DNA from: Cliona cf. orientalis
Taxonomy: Eukaryota > Porifera > Demospongiae > Clionaida > Clionaidae
Direction: 5' to 3'
Assembly: GCA_963930775.1 (NCBI GenBank)
Contig: OZ005690.1
Location: forward strand, 5,006,225-5,070,224
DNA length: 64,000 nucleotides
Of the stretch, positions 50,929 to 62,100 are shown piece by piece. Numbering within the stretch: position 1 is the first letter of the stretch; each line of letters starts with the position of its first letter. Under the pieces are notes generated by a model. The model saw nothing but the letters and a program-made list of their open reading frames with translations. It searched no databases and was not told the origin of the DNA. The position numbers and the translations under genes were made by a program.

Positions 50929-53900
50929 ATGAAGATGACTGTCACAGTGTTAGTGAAGCTAGTGATTTTGATCTCTATTCTTCAGTTGATCTGTGAATCT
51001 ACTACTAATAATTCACCATGTAAGTCATGATACTCTATAATTAATCTATGAAATTATTGGTTATGTAATATACCTAGCTAATAGCTAGCATATTATAGCT
51101 ACATAGCTTTGGAAATCGTATACTATAGTCTTGCATGCACATTGTTGTATGTCACTGATGTTAATAAATAATTAATATGTTCTGTGTGCACGCAGATAGC
51201 AATGACATTGATGAAGAGCCAGATCCTGAACCAGTAGAGTATCTGCCCAGTCATCACGACATCACCGAGTGTATCTACGTCCGTCACTTTGGACCCTACA
51301 GTGGCAATATCTCATGCCCCTATACAGCCGCTGCTCTCACCACTATACAGACCAAACGTGTTGGGTTAGTCACAATGCAGCTAGCTACTGTTTTGACTAT
51401 TATGCATGGACATCCTGAGTTTAAAACATTATGAATTGGACTGGGCTATGACATGTAGTTAAAGTTGCCATTATTCATTACAGACAATCTTCAGGAGTTG
51501 GCCCCTCTAATCAACACTTGCCGAACACCAACTGGTCTATGCAATGTGACTGTCCCCACTGGTCTCATCAGCCTGAGGGCAACCTTTCACCAACCCTAGT
51601 AGCCAATGCTCACTCAAGGAGCACCTGGAGGCCATTTATGACCACTTCTCACCACCAAAACACCTCATTCAATTGTAACAACAATGAGTTCCTCAGTGGC
51701 CTTGCCTACCAGTACAACCAACAAAGTGGAAATATCTCCTGGTGGGGTAGGTGTACTAGATTCCATGGTTATTACATCCGAGGAGGGGGTGAGAGCTGTC
51801 ATGATTCAGTATGGCGATTGCCTGATGGTGCTGACAATTGGATCACTGTGACCCTCCCAATGACTGCCCTTCATGGAGTGGAGGATTACCCAATCCCTCA
51901 GAGCTCTAACTCACAGTTGCAATCAAGTGGCACTAGACGTGAGAAAAAGTTTCAAGAATGCACTGTCTCACCAAGTAAGTGCTGTAGTTAATGGACTGGA
52001 TAGCAATTAAACTGATAACTAGTAATGTATTTATGTGAAGCATTTTAGTAATAGCAAGAGTATATTGTACTCTTAGTAGTAGTGGGTGTTAATTTGTGGT
52101 TAATGTGCAATTGTGACATTTGTTATTGCATAATGCCACTATGAATATTCATCAGTGTCCTCTTGAATGCATGCATAGCTATCATAGCCTTCCAATTTCC
52201 CAATGCCCTTAATACATACCTACAATCATAATCTGTTATGTTCCCAACACTGCATGTGCTCTGTGTCATGTCCATCCCAGGCCTTAGTTTAAAATTAATA
52301 ATATTTTGGTCCTAAAGTGATAATATTATTACAGTGGAACCTGCCTTAGCGGTCACCTAGACAAGGCGGTCACCTCCTTAATACAGCCACATCCTGTAGG
52401 TCCCAAACAGCCACAATGCATTTACTATGGAATGCAACCTGGATAAGACGGCTACCCGCCTATTGCGTATACCAGCCAGTTAGCCAGGTCCTATGGCGTT
52501 TACGCTGGTACAAATTAGCCTGCCTATAGTGGCCACTGTAGGACAGCCCCCAGGGCAACCCCACTTGGCTGCCAGGTACAATTTGTGGGTTTGTTAGACC
52601 ACCAGCTAATCGCACTTGCAGGCATTCCCAGCATTTTACAGCGCCCTACATTGCTCTATTGCAGCCCACAGTTGCGTTTGCAACCTCACTTCTCCTACAA
52701 GCCACACCCCCTATGTTTTGCATATTGCAGCCACAGATATTTGGCCCAGTGATGACCGCTTTAGACAGGTTCCACTGTATAGTCAGCAGCTGCTATACAT
52801 TACTAGCTATAGACTGTAGCTGACTATAATAATTATCAGAGCATCGATGTTTTACTTCATTCACGGCTGCAGTACCTGGATGTGATAATCCAACCATCAT
52901 TAACGGCTCAACGGCCCTCCTTCCATCACTGACTGTTCCCACGACTGACGACGTAGAGAGTGGAGGAGGTCGAATCAAGCATGGCGACTCTCTCCAAGTG
53001 TCCTGCAACACCGGCTACTATATCTACGGTCCTTCAGTAGCAACCTGTCAGATAAATGGATCATGGACTCAGCTACCAACATGCAAACGTACGTGGCCAC
53101 AGGAACAATTGGGGTGCACAAAATGTATTCTGTAACTATTGCAATTTAATTTTGAGTATGTGTGTGTGTGACATGTTCACAGCATCATATTACAGGCACA
53201 TGTACCACAACAAGTGATGTTGCTTATTATTATGAGTAAAATGTTGTAATCATTGGCAGTGGTAACTGAGTTATTGGCTACCAGATATAGCAATAATAAT
53301 CTTAATTGGATTGGGTGTATTCAATTATGCATCTCGTGTAGTCCACTAATTTGATTATCATGCCATACTCAATGTTTACATCATAAAATTAAAATACCAG
53401 TATAATCAAATTAGTGGGCTACACGAGATGCATGAATGAATACACCCGACCCAATTAAGATTATTATTGCTATCTGGTAGCCAATAACATCAGTTGTAAT
53501 AATATTTTAACTACCAACGATAACATTTTACTGACTTTGTATATAATGCCATTTGCATCTGAGTATTATTATTATTTCTGCTTTAATTATCCCTATATAT
53601 GGGGTACCACGAAGCCTGTCGGAAGATCCGGAACTGCTTATCTGTGGAATGCACATATGGGAATGAGTCTTTCTGTCTGGAATGCAAAGCCCACACTGAC
53701 AAAATCTACTATCACATTCCACTCAAATTTGTACTTAACAAGAACAGGAGAAGGTGCCGAAGTAAGAATCGAAACCAGTAAATTTAAATGTTACATTAAA
53801 ATTAGTCATACCAAGAGTCATACTATCTAGAATAATAGTTCCTTCATATAATAATATGGCATTGCACCTGAGTCCATGGCATTGATCCTAAGTCTAATGC

Positions 53901-55631
53901 TATCATGCCATTGTTGTACTGGTAATGTATTCTCTTCCTCTGCTCCTACAGTTGCGCCCCATATCGATCGCCGTAAAGTCCCCTCAGAGCCTGTTATATT
54001 AGATAAATATTCGGACACGGTTCGCTTAGACTGCCCTTCTGTAGGCAGACCAGCCCCCACTATCCAATGGACAAGGAATAACAGGCCTTTGACAAGTCTT
54101 ACAACCAACGAAGAAAGGTTCAATCTCTATCTCCGGAATCTTTACAGCAATGGCTCGCTAGTTCTAAGATACGTCCATGACACATCAGACTCTGGTGTCT
54201 ATACATGCATAGCTACCAATGATGTAGGCTCAGACTCAGTGAATATCACCCTCATAAGCAAAGAAGAACAGCTCAGACAAGAATTAGAAGGTACAATATT
54301 ACGGTAATTATCATTGGCTCATGCAGTCATACTCCCCATATTATATCAGTACTTAGAATTAATTTTTACTGCATGCCACTTTCCTGTAATCTGATTGGTC
54401 AATAGGAGGTAACTAAGTAACTTAGTTACTAGTAGGTTTTACAAATGTTACTTGTAAATTTGGCCAATAGGGTCCTTGGTATTAAGAGCTCCAAGGTAAA
54501 AATTTAATAGCTGTACTAATAGCAAGAGTTGTAAAACTCTAAATAACTTAGCTCATCTCGGCCAATGGGATCCATATTATTTAGCATATCCTCTGTTCTA
54601 TTATAGTAACACCCTCGCTACACTCGCGGGTGTCATAGCTCGGAACCATCGGGATGCTGAATACTGTAGATCCCTTGTCCTCATTGTCTAACTATTATAA
54701 TATTATTATAATGAGACTCGTCATTCTATATTATAACCTTAAGGTGACAATTATTTGAAGGCACAATTTTCTGTGATTTTGGTTAAAAACATACTTGCGA
54801 GTACTGTTGGAAAATGGTATTATGCATGATCAATAAATTTTAATCCTCTATGTATAATTGTAGCTAGTGTATACAGCTGGTGTTAGCACGTACAAACTTG
54901 GATTTTGGTGGCAGTCTGCAGAAATATTTAATATTAGTGGCCGTAAAAAATTGTCACCCTAAGGTAGTCTCATCCCATGCGCCACGACCAGTATCCTCAT
55001 TTCTTGCTCTTTTGTGAATAGCTAAATGCAACACTAGCCTATATCATAATATTATAAGATATTTAACCTAAAGAATCTGAATATTAGTTGTGGCTATAGA
55101 TTGTACACAAGACTTAGTAGCTTAGCTAAAAATTAAATTAGGCGATGCTATAGTTAGTACATGCAGCTGTTACAATGTCATACAATGGCTTAATGGTATT
55201 AATAAATAATTATTAATACTGTAGGGAACTCTTCTCTGAGTGCTCCAATAATCCACAGCAAAGGACCCTTCGTTGTGTTCTTTCAGAGCAATACACTAGT
55301 ACATGTGTACTGTAATGTGACAGGGAACCCTCAGCCAACCATCAAGTGGTACAAGCTTGGGGTGACTGAGGATGAGGTTCGTTCCATCAGAGTGCACCCG
55401 TTTTATGTTTTCCACATCAATGAGTTTGTGAATGGGACTCTATCTATACTCATTGATGTGGATATGGGAATCTACTCCTGTCTAGCCACTAACAAGTATG
55501 GGTCAGATGTAATGCACAAATATATCTGCGTTGGAAGTAAGTGAGCTCCTAGCTATTGATGTTAATCATTAATATTTTTTTTCCTATAATGATTACATGT
55601 AGACAGCCGTGATGACTGTGATCCCCAATAG
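50929..55631 (+). CDS. Secreted mosaic protein: Cys-rich region, sushi, Cys-rich module, two Ig domains
   Basis: Exons: 50929-51019, 51196-51364, 51484-51974, 52873-53088, 53615-53761, 53952-54290, 55225-55536, 55603-55631. Phases agree and most introns are phase 1. Exon 1 is a signal peptide (MKMTVTVLVKLVILISILQL). Exon 3 encodes a Cys-rich region (NNNEFLSGLAYQYNQQSGN, WWGRCTRFHGYY) weakly like dermatopontin. Exon 4 is a sushi/CCP domain (GCDNPTIINGS...LQVSCNTGYYIYGPSVATCQ...WTQLPTCK). Exon 5 is a 49-residue Cys-rich module (CRKIRNCLSVECTYGNESFC) that I do not recognise. Exons 6 and 7 are Ig-like domains (VRLDCPSVGRPAPTIQWTRN...DSGVYTCIATNDVG; NVTGNPQPTIKWYKLG...GIYSCLATNKYG). The tail is NSRDDCDPQ with no membrane segment, so secretion is predicted. 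The 3' exon of 29 nt is the least certain part. Role likely in recognition or adhesion. Confidence 0.75.
52330..52779. mobile_element. TACAGTGGAACC-ended MITE
   Basis: TIRs TACAGTGGAACCTGCCTTAG and CTTTAGACAGGTTCCACTGTA (ends on TA, as in Tc1/mariner relatives) span 450 bp in the intron before the sushi exon. Internal GGTCACC / GCGGTCA motifs recur. The same GGTTCCACTGTA end closes the repeat at 62800-62994. Confidence 0.75.
53265..53495. mobile_element. Foldback element with about 90-bp arms
   Basis: The arms 53266-53358 and 53402-53495 are nearly perfect inverted copies (TTATTGGCTACCAGATATAG; CATCTCGTGTAGTCCACTAA) around a 43-bp AT-rich loop. It lies in the intron between the sushi and Cys-rich module exons. 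No coding potential. Confidence 0.8.
54300..55224. other. Intron without recognisable features
   Basis: The 0.9-kb intron between the two Ig exons is AT-rich and contains a short palindrome (CACCCTCGCTACACTCGCGGGTG, about 54610). No exon or transposon end was identified. Confidence 0.5.
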
Positions 55632-56408
55632 ACTTGGTTGTGAGCAGACACCAAAATTTTGACTATCATAAGGGAACAAGAACATAATTAGACATTTCAT
55701 ATATTATCCAAAACCAACCCTAAAATTATTGCATCCAGATGTATAGCTTCATGTTGATACCAATTAAGTAATAATAATTAGTAATTAAAATTAATGAGGG
55801 AAATAATTATTGTATTGAACTGATTTATAATATTACCGGTGAGCTATCATGATTCTGCGCTGGTACTATCATTCTAGCGTGCCATAATAATGATAGATAG
55901 TGATAAAAATGTAAATGGCATATCGGACACACCCAATCGTAAAAATAATGTGCTGATCAAACCCACCATTACGTGACTACATCAACAGTGCTTCAAGGCT
56001 AGAGAGCAAATTTTTTTACGTCCACTATGCTTAATGTATACTAGCTATGTTAAATTAATTCCACTTCCTGTTAAATTATAGTAATAATCACAAAGTTCTA
56101 ACCATCTGCCGGCCCACATTGGGAGCTAGCTAGTGGTCTAGCTATAGGTCAGTTGATAGATTGGTGACATCCGAGTGACATCATATATGCATTATGATCA
56201 TAGGAATTAATGTGGTTTGTTGACTGAAAACATACATTGCATGATTGCTTAGAGTGCAGATACCGAGCATTCCATGACCACCATAATGACGTTACATCAC
56301 CAGAAGGTGTTGCTAAAATTAGACATTTTTCGGGAAATTCCCTAGCATTACCTCTGCATATTATTATGCTGCTTTCGAGTTGCACACACCAACCAATCTA
56401 GCTATGCG
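55632..56408. other. Intergenic spacer
   Basis: Between the sushi/Ig gene and the TRAF gene. AT-rich with TAAT-type runs near 55770. The TRAF promoter presumably lies here, but no motif stands out. Confidence 0.5.
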
Positions 56409-58094
56409 ATGGACCTAGACAACTGTAGTTGTGAAAGAACTAGCTCCCGGTGTGGGACATTCGATGAATCAATAACTGAATCGCCTCACAGATCATCCCT
56501 ACTCGACTCTCTCAGACTGAAAGCCCAGCCCAAGGAGAAATGTGGCTACCCTTGCGAGTTCGTTGAGCCTCCTCCAACTCTGCTTCAGAACGAGTGCTCC
56601 ATCTGCCTACAGATCCTCTGCCAGCCCCACCTGATTAGCTGCTGTGGACACAACTTCTGTAAGCTGTGCATAGAGCAAGTCATGGAGAAATCAAGACCCT
56701 GCCCACTCTGCAATGAAGAGACGTTCACTGTGCTTCACAACAAGGGTCTTCAACGCTCCCTCAACGAGCTCAGTGTCTACTGCTCAAATAGAAAGCTAGG
56801 CTGTGAATGGAAGGGATGTCTCGGGCAGTACGAACCGCACATGAATGAGGATCCTGAACCAGACTCAGAACTCCAACTGCTTGGCTGTCCGTATGTCGAG
56901 GTGGAGTGTAGGCACGGTTGTGGTGGGAGGATGAGGCGTGGTGTGATTGCCGAACATCAGAATGAGCAGTGTCCCCAGCGTCCATTTTGTTGTGCCTACT
57001 GCCGAGAGTACGACTCCATTCACGCTGACGTTGTCTACAGACACTGGCCAGTTTGCAGAAAGTACCCAATGACATGTCCGAACCACTGCACGGTCTATGC
57101 GATCGAGAGAGAAAACATGAAGGATCATTTGGAGCATGACTGTCCACGACAGATAGTGAGCTGCGAATTCAGTTTTGCTGGATGTGAGGTTGAACCACCC
57201 AGGGACGAGTTAAGTGATCATCTGGAATCGAATCAAGTTGAGCACATGTTGATGCTGGCTGCGGTGAATCAGAGAATGACTGAAGACTTGGCAGAAAAAG
57301 ACGAGCAAATTGCAAAGCTCTCTGAGGATGTAAGTGCTAAGGTAACGGCTGCTCGAGCCGAAAGCCAGCAAGAAGTTCAGTCACTTCGCAGTGAAAATTC
57401 AATGCTAAAGCAAGAACTGGCTGAATTGAAGTCAAATATGGCTACCATGATCGCCACACTTACGGCAACTGTGGAACAACTTAGGAACGATCAGATACAA
57501 CAGAAAAAAGAAACGAAAGAAACCAATGAAAAAGCTCATCTCAAAATCACCAATCTAGGGATGAAAGTTGACCGAATAAAGAAGGATCTCTCCCAGCAGT
57601 GCTTCTCCATTCAATCATATGTTGGCCTATTTCCTGTCGAATTTGTCATGACCAACTTTGAGTATCTCCGAGAGAGTGGTGGTGACTGGCAGAGTGTACC
57701 ATTCTACTCTCACCTCGAAGGCTACAGGCTTTGCCTTGTGGTTAACCCCAATGGTGTATCCAATACTGAAGGCTCGTACATATCTGTGTATGCATGTCTC
57801 ATGCAGGGAGAGTTTGACGATCGACTGAAATGGCCGTTTCGAGGAGCTATCACTATCCAGCTACTGAACCAGCTCGATGATCGAATCCCAGCCACAGGGA
57901 CAATAAGGTTTACAGAGAATACTCCATCACGGTACACGTCTCGAGTTCTGAATTCTGAAAAGGCCGAAAAGGGGTGGGGTCTGTTGAAATTCATCAGATA
58001 CGAAGAGCTTCATTACAATGGTGTCAAGAACAGGCAATTCTTGAAGGATGACTGTTTACGCTTTCGTGTTACGAAAGTTGATCTTAGTTCATGA
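56409..58094 (+). CDS. Full-length TRAF-like protein (RING, TRAF fingers, coiled coil, MATH)
   Basis: 561 residues in one exon, the most complete TRAF of the four. Receptor-proximal adaptor and RING E3 by family. CEFVEPPPTLLQ motif, then RING at residues 63-101 (CSICLQILCQPHLISCCGHNFC...CPLC). TRAF-type fingers at about 115-275 (CSNRKLGCEWKGCLGQYEPH; CPQRPFCCAYCREYDSIHAD; CPNHCTVYAIERENMKDHLE; CEFSFAGCEVEPPRDELSDH). Long coiled coil about 285-400. MATH/TRAF-C at about 410-555 (VPFYSHLEGYRLCLVVNPNG, DRLKWPFRGAITIQLLNQLD, FLKDDCLRFRV). Some 40 extra residues precede the RING, including a Ser-rich stretch. An in-frame start slightly downstream is possible. A CT-rich tract follows the stop directly. 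Confidence 0.9.
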   Translation: MDLDNCSCERTSSRCGTFDESITESPHRSSLLDSLRLKAQPKEKCGYPCEFVEPPPTLLQNECSICLQILCQPHLISCCGHNFCKLCIEQVMEKSRPCPLCNEETFTVLHNKGLQRSLNELSVYCSNRKLGCEWKGCLGQYEPHMNEDPEPDSELQLLGCPYVEVECRHGCGGRMRRGVIAEHQNEQCPQRPFCCAYCREYDSIHADVVYRHWPVCRKYPMTCPNHCTVYAIERENMKDHLEHDCPRQIVSCEFSFAGCEVEPPRDELSDHLESNQVEHMLMLAAVNQRMTEDLAEKDEQIAKLSEDVSAKVTAARAESQQEVQSLRSENSMLKQELAELKSNMATMIATLTATVEQLRNDQIQQKKETKETNEKAHLKITNLGMKVDRIKKDLSQQCFSIQSYVGLFPVEFVMTNFEYLRESGGDWQSVPFYSHLEGYRLCLVVNPNGVSNTEGSYISVYACLMQGEFDDRLKWPFRGAITIQLLNQLDDRIPATGTIRFTENTPSRYTSRVLNSEKAEKGWGLLKFIRYEELHYNGVKNRQFLKDDCLRFRVTKVDLSS

Positions 58095-58107
58095 TACTGT
58101 ATTATTA

Positions 58108-58318
58108 TGTAGTCATTCCCTCTCTTTCTCTCTCTCTCTCTCCCTTCCTCCCTCTCTCTCTCTCTTTCTCTCTCTCTCTCCCTTCCTCCCTCTCTCTCTC
58201 TCTTTCTCTCTCTCTCCCCCCTCTCTCTCTCTCTCCCTCTCTCTCTTCTCTCTCTTCTCTCTCTCTCCCTCTCTCTCTTCTCTCTCTCTCTCTCTCTCTC
58301 TTTCTTTCTCTCGATCTC
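58108..58318. repeat. Imperfect (CT)n pyrimidine tract in the TRAF 3' region
   Basis: About 210 bp of CT, CCT and TTCT units start 14 bp after the TRAF stop codon. A 38-bp block (TCCCTTCCTCCCTCTCTCTC...) is repeated. Reading frames across it on either strand are artefacts. Confidence 0.9.
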
Positions 58319-59198
58319 TCATGGTATTATAGTGGATCATTGGTTCCCCATATATAATGCATTTTATTTGTGAATCATAGTGCATACATTGTACAATCTG
58401 TGGTATAGCTAATATGGTTATTCATAGCCATTAATGGATGATTAAGAGTCCTACCTACAATAACAGCTATTGTAGTCCACAAGGCCAACTGGGAAATATA
58501 TTATAGTGATGTATCACTGAGCATTCCTAATATATAGTAAACAATCTTGTATGCTTCCATGCATGGTGTACATTCATGAGCATATATAATAATTATTAAA
58601 TATCACATGTTGAGTCTATTGTTCCAAGGTATACGTATAATCATAATAGTTGGAGCATGATGATGTTTAAGTAAAATTAATTGCGCTCCATGCAGCTGGG
58701 AATTGAGTCCACCTCCTCCAATTGAATTCTGGTCAGGTGCTCTTACGTACCTTTGAGCTCTCAACATTTGAAACTATGTAGCCTCATATCCGGACCATAT
58801 TATCATGTACTCTGAAAAAATATGGGATGGCCTGGATGAGGCTATAATAATTATAATGAATCTTCCAGCTGAACCATGCATAATATTGAATGGGAATAGG
58901 ATAATAATTATTAGCAACTGAACTTCAGCCTCAATTGGTATGATATATTATAATTATAATAATAATAAATGCAGCCATAATATTATGCCTGCATGTACAA
59001 ATAATTATTTGCAAATACAATTTCAATATTATCATATTATTACAATACATTAGAATAGAGTAAGCATGTGTCAACTGTAGCTGCTACTTGAATCCTGACT
59101 ATAATGTTACAATAATAATAATCTGTGATTGATCATTGGCTATTGATACAGAGGCACTCTTGATTTAATATTATGATAATAATATTGTATAGATCTAG
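58319..59198. other. Convergent intergenic spacer
   Basis: Between the 3' ends of the TRAF gene and the multi-Ig gene. Very AT-rich, with many ATAATTATT runs. No coding exon or element ends seen. Confidence 0.5.
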
Positions 59199-62100
59199 CT
59201 ACGTAGAAATGGACTGATGGAGAGCAATGACGATAGAGAAGATCACAATTGCAATACTGGCTCTCTGAAGGAGTGCATCATTGGGGGCTGCAAGTATTGA
59301 ATACATATCAATAACATCGCAGAATTAGTGAATAATTACATGTATAATAGTATACTTGTACTTTGATGTGTACAAATCTTGTATACCAATTACAAGTATT
59401 ACAAGTGAAATAGGCACCTGAGTTTGAAATACCCTTCTGAGTTGAAATACCTATCTGACTTTGTGTATGTATACTATTAGCCTGTGATAGTGAGGTTGTA
59501 TGTTGAATTTGGGTAAATAGCACTCCGAAATAGGCATTTGGTTCATCAAATTGTACTCGCTATCGCTCGTACAATTTTTGAACCAAATACCTATTTCAGA
59601 GTGCTATTTTACCCAAATTCAACATACAACCTCACTATTACCTATACTAATTATAGTCCATTGTCGTGAACTCTGAATTCTATCATACTCATTACGTCAT
59701 TAATTCATGTTCTAGAACATTCCTAGCTCTCACGCACACGTGTCACTGTTACAGTTTAGTGATTAATCAATTATCTTGAAGTTTGATAATAAAATAGTGT
59801 CTAAACCACCCAGAGCACAGTATTTTACGTTTGTGCATTCTTGAGTCCATTGGTACAATCATCTGTGTACAAAATTTAATTTTAATTGTTGTGAGGGAGC
59901 AAGCTATATGTGATCTCAAACTTTAATGATATTGATCAAGTACATGGACCATACACATAAATTTTAGTTAGAGGCTTGGGGAAGCTATAGCTAGTGAGTG
60001 TAATTATATTCTTATTATAGTAAATTATGTGGAAGCCTTGGTGCTGCATGTCTTCCGCGCCCTCGCCTATGGCCACACCCCCTCTCACATAAGGAAATCC
60101 CCCTATAATATTAATAATAATCATTATGAGAATATAATATATACTTACGATTTACATGGCCAGTGATGTTGAATGTGACTGTTCTCTGTTTGCCTATGAT
60201 GACAAGTGTTTTGTTGGTTGTAAACATTGTCACATTGAATACGCTGTTGCCAGCATCATTTGGTATTTGAACCTTCACTTCCTGCGTTCCTGTCATGTTG
60301 ACTGTCAAATTATTGATGGCTGGGCCATTATCGGTACGAGTGAAGCTGATGACGGCATTTCGAGATGGAGATCCCCTGGCGGTTGTGATCACAGGCAGGG
60401 TGAGCGAGAGAGCAGGCTCAGAAACAACTTTCTGGACTCCAAATTCAACAGTATAGGCTATAGGATAAAAATAATTGTTGTAAGATGAATGTCTGTTATT
60501 GCCTAGTTAAGTTAGTAAAATAGATTTGCTAGCTCTCACTTTTTGTCGGAAAAATTTAGCTGGATTTGGCGATCTGAATCCTCGATCCAGATGCATATCC
60601 ATTAAACATTAAACTGACATGCACCATTTCAATCACAGCCTTGGCAGTTTCATGCTATAATATGACTGCTATAGTATACCATTTTTGTAGTATAATATTA
60701 TAGCTATCTAAGTCGTGAACTTACATCTGACAGTCAGAGTTACTGGTTCAGTGGTTGCAAGGGTAACTCTGTTCATTGATACAATGCACTGGTAGCCACT
60801 AGTAACAGTTGGAAAGGCAGATGTGGTGTTGAATGAGTAAGTCCCCACCCATGTAATTTGATCAGCGTTATATATTAGCGTCATGGAATTATCGGTACTA
60901 ATGGGTAAATTGAAAAAATTAATCCTTATAAATATATTAGTCGGTTGAGATTCAGAGACTCTGTAGGTACAGGTGAAAATTGCCTCCTGGCCAACCTCAA
61001 CCGTCGTATTCATGGGTATTTCAATCAGACCTATAGAAAGACAACAATAATATCTATCAACAGGGGGTGTGTACGATGTGCACACCATGCGTACGTGGCT
61101 CATGGGAAATCTCTAACCACACCTTAATAATATTATATGCTAGTATAATTAATTTATTTAAATTTGCTAACCAACAATAATGATTAATCACCCTGCTATA
61201 AATAATATTATAGCTAAAATAATAGTTGCTTATACTTACCAACTGTGAAGAGAAAGGCTTCACTCGATGTTTCACTATCTCCAGCTCCGTTTGTAACCAC
61301 ACATGAGTAAAACCCTTCGTCTCCAACCTGAGCATTAAATACCATCAGCGTTGGCGAGTTCACTCTTTCTAATTTGCCAGCCACCTCACTGAGACTAATG
61401 TCATTTTTCCTCCATTGATAGGTCAGGCCTCCCCCTGTTGCCTCCACTGAAAATGTAGCCTCTTTAGTTCCATTAACAGTCAAGCTTACAGGTTGAGATG
61501 TGATATTGACAGGAGCAACTATGGATAGTAAAGTCATTATTAAAATTAAGGAACAATCATTAATTGTTTGTATGTTGGAACCTACTAGTAGCTATACAGG
61601 TAACTCCATGGGATAGGTAGCTATACACCTATAGAGCTAATTCAACTATTACAGTAATAATTATTAACTACAAATAGTATCTGCTTAATTATACCGGGTA
61701 ATACAGATAGTCTGTGATGCTGAGAGCTTTTTATGATGTTCAAAATCAACAATAATAATATTATTATATCATGCTTGCTCATAATTATTAACATTTTAAA
61801 ACTCACAGACAAAGAGCTGCCCCATCGCCTGTCCACTATCTAAGCCTCCTATGCTTATCTCACATGTGTAGTTGCCTGCATCAGATTTTCGAACATTCAT
61901 AATTGTTAGATTCCAAGTTAATTGTCCCGAATACTTCATATTATTGGCGCGAATGACACGGCCATTAAAAGACCATATGTATTGTGGAGTTAACATTAAA
62001 GCATTGTAGTCTGTTGCTATGAAAGTTGCATCACTTCCGGCTGTCACTCTGTGCACTGCTGGTATTATGGAAGCTGAGTCAACTGTATTGAATGATAGTA

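Noticed and set aside
58048..58385. Ser/Leu-rich and Arg/Glu-rich frames
   Set aside because: Artefacts of the CT tract downstream of the TRAF stop.
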